Origin: Chthoniobacterales bacterium
Lineage (GTDB): Bacteria > Verrucomicrobiota > Verrucomicrobiia > Chthoniobacterales > UBA10450
DNA: 48,705 bases
Reading direction: 5' to 3'
NCBI GenBank assembly: GCA_025935755.1
Contig: JAICUQ010000007.1
Coordinates: 1-48,705 of the forward strand
The notes under the pieces were generated by a model. The model made no database searches. It was not told where the DNA came from and saw only the letters and a program-made list of their open reading frames with translations. Both the position numbers and the translations under genes were made by a program. Of this stretch, positions 16,066 through 24,717 are shown piece by piece; position 1 is the stretch's first letter; each line of letters begins with the position of its first letter.

Positions 16066-17492
16066 AGCGGTTGCTGATCGATACGTGGCGCTGGCTGGAT
16101 GACCGGTTCGGGATTTCGGCGCTGATCGGGCCGAGCCTGAAACACCTTGTGCCACAGGATGCGCGGTGGTGGTACGTCTTCGGCAGCGCAACGATGCTGG
16201 CGTTCATCGTGCAGGTGGCCACCGGAGTGGCGCTGGCTTTTTCGTACGCTTCTTCGTCCTCTCAAGCTTACGAGACCCTGCAATTCATCACGAACGAGGC
16301 GCCCTTCGGCAGTTTCCTTCGAGGCATGCACTATTTCGGCGCCTCGGCCATGGTTCTGATGGTCGGCGCGCACATGGCACAAACTTTCCTGTTCGGTTCT
16401 TACAAGTTCCCGCGCGAGATGAACTGGACCACGGGCGTGTTGCTCCTCGGTTTCACGCTGGTGATGGGATTTACCGGACAACTGTTGCGCTGGGATCAAA
16501 CCGCTGCGTGGTCGGTTGTCGTCGCTGCTGAACAGGCCGGGCGCGTTCCATTGATCGGCAATTTTCTGGCGCAATTCATTCTCGGCGGGACAACGATCGG
16601 CGGCGCAACATTAAGCCGCTTTTTCGCCATCCATGTTTTCATCATGCCGGCGCTAATGTTCGTCTTCATCGGAATTCATCTGATGCTTGTGCTGCGCCAT
16701 GGCATTGCCGAGCCGCCGACTGCTGGCAAAGAAGTCGATCCAAAGACCTACCGGCATGAATACGAAGAACTGATGCAGAAAACCGGACATCCGTTCTGGC
16801 CTGACGGCGCCTGGCGCGATTTTGTGTTCGGCACGGGACTCATCATTGTCATCGCGTTGCTCGCGTATTTCGTAGGACCGCCTGTGCTCGATAAGCCGCC
16901 CGATCCGAGCATTCTTCACGCCGATCCGCGACCTGACTGGTATCTGCTTTGGTATTTTGCTTTGCTGGCCCTGATTCCACGTGAGCTCGAAGGCTATGTG
17001 ATGATTCTCGGGCCCGTGCTGATCGGTATCTTGTTACTGGCTGCGCCCATACTTAACAACCGCGGTGAACGCGCGCCATCACGCCGGCCATGGTCGATTG
17101 CAGTCGTCCTGTTGAGCGTGATCATGATTGGTTCGCTCTGGATCGTTGGCGCAAACTCTCCCTGGTCGCCAAATTTCGATCCGCCACCGCTGACGGAAAA
17201 AGTCATTGGCGCGTCGAGCGGACCTGTATTCGAGGGCGCCAGAGTTTTTCAGGCGAAAGGCTGTCTGAATTGCCATCTCATCAGTGGCGATGGGGGCCGT
17301 CGCGGCCCGGATCTCACCTACATAGGCGACACGCTTTCCCAGGGCGACATCATTATCCGCATCGTAAACGGCGGCGTAAACATGCCTGCTTATGGCAATT
17401 CAATAAAGCCGGACGAACTCGAGCAACTCACCGCTTTCCTTCAATCGCGCAAGCGTCCGATGCCCGCGGGACTGGAAACAACACACCGTTGA
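16062..17492 (+). CDS. Cytochrome b with fused C-terminal cytochrome c
   Basis: 476 residues. Four haem-b histidines lie in two helices: His90/His104 and His191/His206. The second pair is spaced by 14 residues, as in cytochrome b6. The C-terminal subunit-IV-like part has PDWYLLWYF, the PEWY-type Qo motif. After the last membrane helix comes a cytochrome c domain with CLNCH at 401-405 and a probable axial Met in VNMPAYGN. So one polypeptide holds the b6, subunit IV and cytochrome c functions of the quinol:cytochrome c reductase. It ends the operon that starts with the caa3 oxidase; a bc-caa3 supercomplex is a reasonable inference. Confidence 0.94.
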   Translation: MKRLLIDTWRWLDDRFGISALIGPSLKHLVPQDARWWYVFGSATMLAFIVQVATGVALAFSYASSSSQAYETLQFITNEAPFGSFLRGMHYFGASAMVLMVGAHMAQTFLFGSYKFPREMNWTTGVLLLGFTLVMGFTGQLLRWDQTAAWSVVVAAEQAGRVPLIGNFLAQFILGGTTIGGATLSRFFAIHVFIMPALMFVFIGIHLMLVLRHGIAEPPTAGKEVDPKTYRHEYEELMQKTGHPFWPDGAWRDFVFGTGLIIVIALLAYFVGPPVLDKPPDPSILHADPRPDWYLLWYFALLALIPRELEGYVMILGPVLIGILLLAAPILNNRGERAPSRRPWSIAVVLLSVIMIGSLWIVGANSPWSPNFDPPPLTEKVIGASSGPVFEGARVFQAKGCLNCHLISGDGGRRGPDLTYIGDTLSQGDIIIRIVNGGVNMPAYGNSIKPDELEQLTAFLQSRKRPMPAGLETTHR

Positions 17493-17569
17493 CGGTCGAG
17501 GGTGCAGCCTTTCGGCATTTCAAAAATACTGCCAGACAAAATTCTAAGTCGGTGGCGTCTGTAACATAG

Positions 17570-17770
17570 ATGAGCACGCCACCCAGGCCGCCGGAGCGGC
17601 TCGCGGAAATCCTGCTGGAGATTCTCGCATTGTCCAAGCCAACCGGGATGGACGAACCAGAATGTATCAGAGGCAGTGATCCCAATGAATGTAGGACGCA
17701 AAGCCAAGCGAACGATCTGACCAGCCAAACCGTCGAGCCGCACAAGGACGGCCGGACACTGCGAGATTAG
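17570..17770 (+). CDS. Doubtful small ORF downstream of the respiratory operon
   Basis: 66 codons from an ATG (MSTPPRPPERLAEILLEILALSKP...). No motif is recognised and no clear ribosome binding site precedes it. It begins 77 bases after the cytochrome b stop and ends tail to tail against the lipoprotein gene on the other strand. It could be a real small protein or part of an untranslated 3' region. Confidence 0.25.
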   Translation: MSTPPRPPERLAEILLEILALSKPTGMDEPECIRGSDPNECRTQSQANDLTSQTVEPHKDGRTLRD

Positions 17771-17934
17771 TACTGTGATGGAGATGGAGTCGTTGCCGTA
17801 ACGCCTTTCGGCGGACGAGGGCTCATTTCTGTCGTGGGAGTTGCACTTGGAAGCACCGTGTTTCGCTCGCACGCGACGAGAACCATAGCAGTGAGGAAAA
17901 TCCAAACATGTTTGTTCAGAATAAAACTAGTCAC
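17767..17934 (-). CDS. Small putative lipoprotein
   Basis: From a GTG at 17934 the product is about 55 residues: a short polar start with a lysine, a hydrophobic stretch HVWIFLTAMVLVAC with a lipobox LVAC, then a Thr/Pro/Ser-rich mature part (SATPTTEMSPRPPKG, TTPSPSQY). An upstream TTG at 17976 would add a charged extension that spoils the signal peptide. No known domain. It would be modified by Lgt (encoded at 45659-46594) and anchored in the envelope. Confidence 0.5.
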   Translation of the reverse strand: MTSFILNKHVWIFLTAMVLVACERNTVLPSATPTTEMSPRPPKGVTATTPSPSQY

Positions 17935-18387
17935 GGTGGTTTTTCGCTCTCGCCGCGTTGTCGCTGTTAAATACAAGCCCTGTGATACCCATTGTGTTTC
18001 GCTCGCGACAGCTATTGCGGTTTCACTTATTTTGGAGTTTCCACGTATTGCTGCTCATTGAAACATTTCTGGTGTGAAGCACCTGGGCCGCTTTTATTCT
18101 CCTGTCTCGCCCTCAGAGCCCTGGGCGTATCTGGTTGTTTAGTAACTCGCCAGGCCGCCACACGATTGCGATCGCCCTGATCGATACTGAGTCGCTCTAA
18201 TGAGCCGTCATTCCGTTGCGTGACGGCTTTTCTCCTTGGTATCCAATGGGTGCATGCCGTAGCCGCCAACGAGATCGCCTCCTCGTCAAAATAAATGCAC
18301 AGGCTTGGACTGCATTTCTCGTTAGGCCTTTGATAAGCGCGCTTACGTTGGCTGGCACGCCTAACAAAGATTTCCGAAGGAACGGGC
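17935..18387. other. Gene-poor interval upstream of the secreted glycosidase-like gene
   Basis: No convincing coding region is seen on either strand here. It holds one good Rho-independent terminator (18203-18231) and a widely spaced inverted pair GTTAGGC/GCCTAAC close to 18323 and 18360. The promoter of the glycosidase-like gene should lie in the last part; GAAGGA about 10 bases before its ATG at 18388 is a fair ribosome binding site. Confidence 0.5.
18203..18231 (+). terminator. Rho-independent terminator
   Basis: AGCCGTCA and TGACGGCT form a perfect 8-bp stem around a 10-base loop, followed by TTTTCTCCTT. Orientation is plus strand. The nearest plus-strand gene body upstream is the doubtful ORF at 17570-17770 or the respiratory operon, so the transcript it ends is either a long 3' UTR or an unrecognised RNA. 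Confidence 0.65.
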
Positions 18388-20175
18388 ATGAAGACGAAAT
18401 GCCTGGTTCCGAAGCAACACATTATCGCGGCGTCGCTGCTACTGATCAGTGTGTCAGGCGTTTCATCTTCACGAGCCCAAGCCATTTTACTTGGTAAGCT
18501 CGATGGCTGGTGGCGTTACACCACTCTCCAGGGCACTCTTTTGAAGAGCGCTGCACAGTTTCAAACGGTCCCCGCTTATCTTACAGATCCTGCTCTCTCC
18601 TTTCCCTACCAACGCCGGGTCAATCCTTCCACAGGTCAGCCGTATGCTAAAGAGATGCTTTTTGCAGATGGCCTCTATCTCGTGCGGCTTATTGGCGGTT
18701 GGGATCCGAATGGGGGAGGTGAAGCTTCGGAGTATCCGGGCGATGTCTCTTTCGCTGATGTGTGGTACCGGACTCCGCTAAATAGGTTGGGATACCGTTG
18801 GGAACGCCTTTTTGATCGGCTCGACCCAGTCGTGTCAACGTATGGTTACGCAAATCTCACGTTGGTGCTGGACAACATTCCGTGGAGCCTGCCTGCGCCC
18901 GGGACGGCTGCTCTGGGGCCTCTTGGTCAGAAAACTCCCGCCCAGTATCCTTCCTGGCTTTACTGGAGCTCCAAGCAGATGTGCATCGAATTGACGAACC
19001 GCTACGGAAGCAACGTCGTCAATAAATTCGGGTTTCGAATGGGTACCGAATACAATGACGAGGAACGTTTCAACGGCACATTAACGCAATATCTCCAGAT
19101 GCATGATTGGTGCGCGCGCGGTGTCAAAGAAAGCCTTCCCAATGCACCATTTGGTCCGTTCAATGGGTCAGGCGATTTTTTCGAGGAGGATAACCTGTTT
19201 CGAGTTGCCAGCCATTGCGCAAACGAAACGAACTATGCCATAGGTGGCACCCGCGCCCCGTTTGGCTTTGCATCCACTTCTCTCTATTTCATCCCTCATT
19301 TCAGTGGAACAAACCTGGTTGGCGCCAGCCCGCGCGACGTGGTCAATTCGCGAAAAGCTCTGTGGGATGCGATTACCCACGATTTCCCGGGTTTGTCGCC
19401 GTGGAAGAAAGAAATCCACGAGTTCGGCGTCCTCGGCTCCGAAGTGCTGAAGAGGGGTTCGAACACTGAAACCGTTTTCACCTGGGAACCCGGGGCGCGC
19501 GGGGCGGCACAACGATTTCATACGTTGGTGTACTTGTTGCAACACGGTTGCACACGAGTGCAGCACTGGGACGTGGACGTGTCGGAAAAAATTTCGAATG
19601 CAACCAGCTCAGTAGAAATGCTGACTGGCCTGGGCTGGCTTTACAGTATTTTCGACCATTTTCGCGGCTCCAGTGTGCGGATTTACCGACAAGCAGTTCT
19701 TAACTCATCTAGAAACGGTACAGAGTTCGTCTCAATGGTGGCGTTGCCATCGAACAAGGTAGTAATTCTGGTTTCGGCTTATAACCAGTGGCGTAATCGT
19801 CATCAAACCCATCGGGTGAGCATGCTGCTACCCAAAAAATGGTTTGCCGGAAGGCGCGGCCAGATCGCCAAACTGGATCGAAATACAGCCTTCCATGACG
19901 TCGTTCGCGCAGACCTCGCGGCTGCAAATTTGCTTTACACCGACTACCAAAATAATCCGGACATAACCGCACACGTCTTCTTTATGTCCGGGGCTCGTGG
20001 CGACATCTATGTAATGAGCAACTTGGGCCGTTATGAACGCTTAATCCAGGATTCTCTTACGTTGCGACCGTTGACGGTCGCAGACGCGTCGCTGACTGAT
20101 TATGACACGACGCGATACGTTCTTACGTTGCCGAATCTTCCCACACCATCCGTATGGGCGGTTGTTTTCCAATAA
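18388..20175 (+). CDS. Secreted glycoside-hydrolase-like protein (possible GH39-like fold)
   Basis: 595 residues with a signal peptide (AASLLLISVSGVSSSRAQA, cleavage near 31). The body looks like a TIM-barrel glycosidase: FGFRMGTEYNDEERFNGTLTQYL has the acid/base-type Glu after strand 4, followed by a helix typical of clan GH-A enzymes, and KEIHEFGVLGSEV could hold the nucleophile Glu. The C-terminal ~150 residues are beta-rich (VVILVSAYNQW, DIYVMSNLGRY), as in the accessory domain of GH39. The assignment is by pattern only; it may be an unclassified family. GAAGGA precedes the ATG. It stands alone between two gene-poor intervals. Confidence 0.6.
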   Translation: MKTKCLVPKQHIIAASLLLISVSGVSSSRAQAILLGKLDGWWRYTTLQGTLLKSAAQFQTVPAYLTDPALSFPYQRRVNPSTGQPYAKEMLFADGLYLVRLIGGWDPNGGGEASEYPGDVSFADVWYRTPLNRLGYRWERLFDRLDPVVSTYGYANLTLVLDNIPWSLPAPGTAALGPLGQKTPAQYPSWLYWSSKQMCIELTNRYGSNVVNKFGFRMGTEYNDEERFNGTLTQYLQMHDWCARGVKESLPNAPFGPFNGSGDFFEEDNLFRVASHCANETNYAIGGTRAPFGFASTSLYFIPHFSGTNLVGASPRDVVNSRKALWDAITHDFPGLSPWKKEIHEFGVLGSEVLKRGSNTETVFTWEPGARGAAQRFHTLVYLLQHGCTRVQHWDVDVSEKISNATSSVEMLTGLGWLYSIFDHFRGSSVRIYRQAVLNSSRNGTEFVSMVALPSNKVVILVSAYNQWRNRHQTHRVSMLLPKKWFAGRRGQIAKLDRNTAFHDVVRADLAAANLLYTDYQNNPDITAHVFFMSGARGDIYVMSNLGRYERLIQDSLTLRPLTVADASLTDYDTTRYVLTLPNLPTPSVWAVVFQ

Positions 20176-20367
20176 CATGAGCATCGCTGCTACGCTGATT
20201 ATGGATTGGAACATTCCTGGTTGTGAAATACCTGAGAGGTCCCGTTGGTTTGTCTGTTTCGTTATCGCGACGACATGTATGGTCACGAGCTCACTCCAGC
20301 CGTGCGTCGGCAGATGGAAGACTGCCATGGCTTTCTCTCGATTTCGTTTTAACTTCGCTCTTCTTTC

Positions 20368-20408
20368 GCCGGCATAGCTCAGTTGGTTAGAGCAGCTGAT
20401 TTGTAATC
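20368..20408 (+). pseudogene. 5' fragment of a tRNA-Thr(TGT) gene
   Basis: The sequence reproduces the acceptor 5' strand GCCGGCA, TA, the D stem and loop, the 5' anticodon stem GCTGA and the loop TTTGTAA with anticodon TGT, then breaks off after TC. The expected 3' anticodon strand, variable loop, T arm and 3' acceptor strand are missing; the following bases (CAAAGAGGCTTTG) do not fold back. This is a broken tRNA gene, such as is left by integration or deletion at a tRNA target. Confidence 0.8.
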
Positions 20409-20659
20409 CAAAGAGGCTTTGCTGCACCTGAGCGGGTGCACCGATTTCTGCTGAAACCGATGGCTAACGGCGATGGCGGCACCGGTGAGATCTTCGTGCC
20501 AATGCTGAAGGCACTTCAGCCCATAGGCGAACCCTTGGGAGTGCCTCACCGAGAAGTATGCACCGTGAGAATCGCCATGGATGGAGTTCGGATCAGCTGT
20601 TTGATTGAGTACCTGCAAGACAATGGCAGTGCCCCCGGAGCAGTCTCTTTAAGTAAGGG

Positions 20660-21078
20660 CAGCCAAAGCTCGCTTAATCCGATTCTGACAATGCTCGAAG
20701 CCGTATGCTAACGCCGTAAGGCACGATGAGTTGCCCATCGTGGAGGAGCGAACCGCAGGAATAAACGACATTGGGAATGTAGGCCTTCCCTTTCGTTCTC
20801 CCTTGGTCTTACGAGCGGCTCTTTCAGCTGGCCAATGATTTTGCAGGGTCGTGCAAAGCGAACAAGGTCGCCCCAAGACAGTAGTGTTGCATTGGATTGT
20901 TGGGCCGGTATCCGTCAGCTTCGACGTGGAAGGACAGCGCCACCAGCAAGCTTTTGATATTGGGTTCCGCCTTTCTCACGTCGCGGTGGAGCGTTTGCGC
21001 TATCTTTCCGGAAATGTCGGCGAGAACCAGATGATCGTTCGCGAGTGCGATGTGAAATACGGCCCCCGGCCGGACCAT
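20660..21078 (-). pseudogene. Decayed remnant of a GH130-family glycosidase/phosphorylase gene
   Basis: On the minus strand, three frames carry consecutive pieces of the C-terminal part of a GH130 (beta-mannoside phosphorylase/mannosidase) protein: HYCLGATLFALHDP, then CKIIGQLKEPLVRPRENERE after one shift, then YIPNVVYSCGSLLHDGQLI followed by VPYGVS after another. The order and spacing are those of the family. The N-terminal two thirds are absent and at least two frameshifts and a stop interrupt it, so it is a truncated pseudogene. The stretch between it and the tRNA fragment (20409-20659) holds no gene I can support, and the flank 21079-21209 is also empty. Confidence 0.65.
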
Positions 21079-21209
21079 TCTCGCAGTTCATGATTCTTGC
21101 TTGCTACTAGCTGACTGCTGATGGCGGCGGATCATCGTCGACTTTTAAGTCACAACATTTGATCTCGAACACTATCAGCTATCAACTTTTAGCTAAGAAC
21201 GGCTTATGG

Positions 21210-21524
21210 CTACCAGCGCTTGCCGTTAGAAGAATGCTTACCCGCAACGGAACGATTCCCGCCCTGAGCACCCGGACGTTCGTCACGCGGACGCGCTTCA
21301 TTAACAGTTACTGTGCGACCATTGAGTTCGCGGCCGTTGAGCGCGCTCATCGCGGCGTTGGCTTGTGCACCATCGTTCATCGTGACGAACGCGAAGCCGC
21401 GCGATTTGGCAGTGAACCGGTCCATCAACAGATGGACTTCGTTAACGGTGCCGTGTTGTTCGAACAGATCCTGAAGATCGTTCTCAGTGGTCTCAAATGA
21501 GAGGTTACCTACGTACATTTTCAT
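21210..21524 (-). CDS. RRM-domain RNA-binding protein
   Basis: 104 residues with one RNA recognition motif. RNP2 is MYVGNL (3-8) and RNP1 is RGFAFVTM (42-49 or so). The tail is short, basic and Gly/Arg/Asn-rich (RPRDERPGAQGGNRS). This is the common bacterial single-RRM form, thought to bind single-stranded RNA; in cyanobacteria such proteins respond to cold. It has a long upstream non-coding region (21525-21720) with small GC-rich hairpins that could be a regulated 5' leader. Confidence 0.93.
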   Translation of the reverse strand: MKMYVGNLSFETTENDLQDLFEQHGTVNEVHLLMDRFTAKSRGFAFVTMNDGAQANAAMSALNGRELNGRTVTVNEARPRDERPGAQGGNRSVAGKHSSNGKRW

Positions 21525-21916
21525 TGTGTTTTGAATTTGGAGAAACTACCGACCTACAGAGCCGTTCCCGGGAATCGAGTTTCAAACCACCAATGAGCGA
21601 CGCTCACCTGACGATCTACCGTGCAGTGAAGTTAAACAGAGTAATCCAACAGGCGTATAGTATCGCCCCGAATAGGGCGAAACACAAACGATCATTCCAC
21701 GGTGCCCCGAACAGGGTTTAGGGTTTGGACCTGGACTTGTCATGGGCGCTTCGTTTTCTCCTTTCGGGCTTCTAGTTCAGAACTTGTCACACGTGTCTAC
21801 AACGATCTTGCAGTTGATGTCGATCCGACCCTCTCAGTGCAGGAAGCGCACACGATTTCGAAAAAGATCGGAGTGTTGGATTCGCGAAGGTCAGCATTCA
21901 TTCCTCCAGCGCTCCG
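21525..21916. other. Non-coding interval upstream of the RRM gene
   Basis: About 390 bases between two minus-strand genes with no supportable ORF. Read on the minus strand it contains two similar GC-rich blocks, CCCTGTTCGGGGC and CCCTATTCGGGGCG, about 37 bases apart, then GATACTATACG, which could serve as a -10 region, and a leader of roughly 130 bases before the RRM ATG. The promoter suggestion is inference. Confidence 0.35.
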
Positions 21917-22759
21917 TCAGTCGATTGCTTCACGTTGCGGCATGAACATGGTGAGGCATTTGCATGCGCCACCGGCCTTGATGAATTCCGTCATCGACAA
22001 GGGATGACAGCGGTAGCCACGCTCCTGCAAGCTGCTCACCAACTGCGGCGCACCCTCTGGCAAAACGATGTCACGATCGATTACTACTGCGTTACATGAG
22101 AAGTGCATCGCCTCTTCCGGTGCGACATCGATTAAATCAGTCATGTGTTCGCGGATTGCTCGTTGCCCGTACTCATCGAATGCACTTGGAAACCAGAAGC
22201 CACCGCCGTCCGGCAAGGGGCAAAAACATGTATCAAGATGGTAGAACCGTGGATCAACCAGCTCCACGGAAATGACGAGACACCTCAGCATTTCTGCTAT
22301 GGCGCGGTGTGATTGTATATCGGAACGAAATTTGTAACCGCAGAAGAGCACGTCATTTCCGAACAGCGCATCGCCTTCGCCTTCGAAGTAGAGTTTCTCC
22401 GGCAGCCATTCGACTTCGTAATCGTGTTGCGCCATCCATTTGGCGAAAAACGGTTGTTCTCCGGCCCGTTCTTTGTGACGGAAATTGCTCGGAATAAATT
22501 TGCGGCCAACCGTCAACCCGGCGTTCGCGGTGAACACCATGTCCGGGAGTCCTGGCTGCGGCGCAATCAGGTTCACAGTGCACAATTTCGAAAGCGTTGC
22601 GTGCAATTGTTTCCATTGCTCTTGCGCGACCGACACTTCGGCTGCCTGGGCGATGCTCATCCAGGGATTAATTTCATATTCAATTCCGTAATAATCGGGC
22701 GGACAAAGAAGCATCTGGCGCATACGACGTTGAATTTTACTCTGCAGGACAGCATTCAT
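21917..22759 (-). CDS. Arginine dihydrolase/amidinotransferase-fold enzyme (ArgZ-like)
   Basis: 280 residues, a guanidine-modifying pentein-fold enzyme. Family motifs are GLPDMVFTANAGL (substrate-binding Asp and Asn), FEGEGDALF, the catalytic His in YHLDTCFCPL and the catalytic Cys268 near the C-terminus in GGACKCLT. The set matches the N-terminal ArgZ domain of cyanobacterial AgrE/ArgZ, where an Asn in the FTANAGL stretch is reported as important for dihydrolase activity; a dimethylarginine hydrolase role is the alternative. A start at Met13 (22723) is also possible. The gene follows the predicted ornithine cyclodeaminase gene on the same strand, and together they would convert arginine to proline. 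Confidence 0.8.
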   Translation of the reverse strand: MNAVLQSKIQRRMRQMLLCPPDYYGIEYEINPWMSIAQAAEVSVAQEQWKQLHATLSKLCTVNLIAPQPGLPDMVFTANAGLTVGRKFIPSNFRHKERAGEQPFFAKWMAQHDYEVEWLPEKLYFEGEGDALFGNDVLFCGYKFRSDIQSHRAIAEMLRCLVISVELVDPRFYHLDTCFCPLPDGGGFWFPSAFDEYGQRAIREHMTDLIDVAPEEAMHFSCNAVVIDRDIVLPEGAPQLVSSLQERGYRCHPLSMTEFIKAGGACKCLTMFMPQREAID

Positions 22760-22869
22760 TACAACCCGGCTCGTACATAGGTCTCATGTTGAGCGTGGTA
22801 AACATCTCTGGCCTGTTTTGATCGCACATCGATGGAATTGATCCGAGATTCGCTGCGCCGAGAATGACA

Positions 22870-24087
22870 CTAGCGCGTTGCAAGGTTATCGGCCAGTTCT
22901 CGCAAAAATGGCTCGACATCTGTGACGAGGCCGATGGATTGCAATGGCTGTCGCTCGACCGCTCGTTCCACCGCGGTCCGATCGATGTCGACGCAAACTG
23001 TTTTGACGTTGTTCGCCAGGAAGGCTCCTATCGCTAGTGAGTAACGAAGTGTGGCTAATAAGATCACATGAGTGACATCCCGCAGCTTTTCTCGCAAAAT
23101 TTTCTCACATTCGATTACGTCAGTAGTTACGCCGGGGATCGGCCCTTCGTCACCAATTGCCCCGATTAACACGATGTCGACATCGTGCTGTACGCTGGCG
23201 TGCATGATACCGCTCATGAGGATCTTCTCATGAACGGCACGAGCGATGCCGCCGGCTTCCCGAATTGTGTTGATCGCGCGAAGTTGATTTTCGTGTCCGC
23301 CGCGCACGATCGCAACGTCGGGATTTAATCCAAGTGAAGTTCCAAACAGCGCACGCTCAACGTCGTAAGCAGCAAACGCGTTACCGGTAAAGAGCCGATC
23401 GATGTACTTTCCTTCAATCAATCGAACCAAATAGCCGCCTGCGCCTGTGCGCACGATCGCTGGTCCGGCGACGACCGCGATTTTACCACCAGCACTACGA
23501 GCGCGTCGCAATTCTTCGGCGATCTCGCGGATGATGGCAGATTTGGGTTCCTCCGCATCCACAATGTTGTTGATGAACTGAAACGGATCTGTGCGCGTAG
23601 TGGTTCGCTGCACAGGCACAACACGTATTCCCTGATGTCCGACAACAATCGCATCACCTTTTTTGACGTCGAAAAACTTTACCGCCCGCGCCGTCTCCTT
23701 CTTCTGGTCAACGGCGATCGCGCTGTTGATGATCCCCGGTGTCACCTCGATCTCCTTGCCGTCGACGCGAACAAAAGTTTGCTGGTTAGTCGTGACGTAG
23801 AACTCGGACGGGAACACACCGTCCGCTGGAGCGGCGACAACCTGAGCGTTCGCCCGCTCTATCACTTCCGCGCCCTGCTGGCGAAGCCGCAGGATCAGCT
23901 CGTCCAATGCTTCGCCTGTTTCGGTTGATACTTCGATTCGGGCAAAACTTTGATCGGCGCGTTTCCGCCCGATTTGCACTTCAGTGATTTTGAAGTTTCC
24001 GCCATGCGTCAGGATCTGGTCGAGCACCTTTGGCAGGATGAGCGAATCGATGATGTGGCCGCGTAACTCGATCGTTTCCGAGAACAT
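22870..24087 (-). CDS. TIGR00300-family protein, predicted ornithine cyclodeaminase
   Basis: 405 residues from the ATG at 24087. The N-terminus SETIELRGHIIDSLILPKVLD and the segment GGNFKITEVQIGRKRADQSFA match the LOR/SDH bifunctional-enzyme conserved region (TIGR00300), the domain that forms the C-terminal half of cyanobacterial AgrE and the archaeal ornithine cyclodeaminases. The Rossmann-like part with GGHENQLRAIN and HEKILMSGIMHAS follows. It should convert ornithine to proline and ammonia with NAD+. It lies directly upstream of the ArgZ-like gene, so the two AgrE domains are encoded as separate neighbouring genes here. Functional call rests on family and context. Confidence 0.82.
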   Translation of the reverse strand: MFSETIELRGHIIDSLILPKVLDQILTHGGNFKITEVQIGRKRADQSFARIEVSTETGEALDELILRLRQQGAEVIERANAQVVAAPADGVFPSEFYVTTNQQTFVRVDGKEIEVTPGIINSAIAVDQKKETARAVKFFDVKKGDAIVVGHQGIRVVPVQRTTTRTDPFQFINNIVDAEEPKSAIIREIAEELRRARSAGGKIAVVAGPAIVRTGAGGYLVRLIEGKYIDRLFTGNAFAAYDVERALFGTSLGLNPDVAIVRGGHENQLRAINTIREAGGIARAVHEKILMSGIMHASVQHDVDIVLIGAIGDEGPIPGVTTDVIECEKILREKLRDVTHVILLATLRYSLAIGAFLANNVKTVCVDIDRTAVERAVERQPLQSIGLVTDVEPFLRELADNLATR

Positions 24088-24211
24088 CGACAAAGTCTAA
24101 CCAAGGAAGCGCGCCGCGCCAGTGAAGCGAAAAGGTGCTGGCGCTTGTGCCCGAGCACGAATTTGATACCTATGCTCTGACGCAAAAATCTGTAGGACGA
24201 GCAAAATCAAG

Positions 24212-24379
24212 ATGGAAAAACCAACCTCGCGTGGCCCGTCCCCGGGCCGCAAAGCTGCTCATTCACTCGGGGCCAAATTGAACCGTAAACCCAAGCGGCC
24301 GCCCCCGCTGCCATGGAAGAAAAAAACTTCGAACGCCGACCGCGTCATTAATCGCTATAGTGGAAAAGATGCACAATGA
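24212..24379 (+). CDS. Small basic proline-rich ORF (55 aa)
   Basis: Starts at ATG 24212 and gives a lysine/arginine/proline-rich peptide (SRGPSPGRKAAHSLGAKLN, then KPKRPPPLPWKKK). No domain is recognised; the composition suggests nucleic-acid binding, as in small ribosome-associated proteins, but this is speculative. It overlaps the next small ORF by about 11 bases. Confidence 0.4.
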   Translation: MEKPTSRGPSPGRKAAHSLGAKLNRKPKRPPPLPWKKKTSNADRVINRYSGKDAQ

Positions 24380-24587
24380 TTTGCCAGCTCTCGCTGCCAA
24401 GTTTGGAGAGAGACTCTCAATAAGCTCCGAATACCTTGTCACCCAACCTGCGGAGTTGCGGGTCCTCCGCGATATGTCAGAAGAGGAGCTCCGTGACTTT
24501 GCAACCAGCCATGGCTGGCGCATCATCCGCCGTCTCGGCGGACGACAGATCGAATTCTATAATGACGCGAGCGTGCGCGCGCTGTAG
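24369..24587 (+). CDS. Small hypothetical protein (72 aa)
   Basis: From ATG 24369 (or GTG 24360). The product has a plausible two-part fold: a helix LPALAAKFGERLSISSEYLV, a helix PAELRVLRDMSEEELRDFATSH and a beta hairpin WRIIRRLGGRQIEFYND. No family is recognised. It overlaps the upstream small basic ORF, so the two may be translationally coupled. Confidence 0.45.
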   Translation: MHNDLPALAAKFGERLSISSEYLVTQPAELRVLRDMSEEELRDFATSHGWRIIRRLGGRQIEFYNDASVRAL

Positions 24588-24717
24588 CCGCTGGACGCGC
24601 CGCGCTGTCCCGAAACCTTGCGGGATTTGGCGCATCGCCTGAGCGGTGGTACCGGGTACGCTACAGCAATACTGGACAGCGGCATTCAGTTGGCTTACCA
24701 ATGCTGCGCATTCGCAA

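Noticed and set aside
17620-17735. GGACGCAAAGCC near 17695 recalls the core of the c-di-GMP-I (GEMM) riboswitch
   Set aside because: The upstream GCAAA..CC half, paired stems and tetraloop-receptor sequence cannot be found at the right distance, and the position is not a normal 5' leader.
20436-20711. A 91-codon plus-strand open frame between the tRNA fragment and the GH130 remnant
   Set aside because: No motif is recognised, and its 3' part lies opposite the GH130 remnant on the minus strand.
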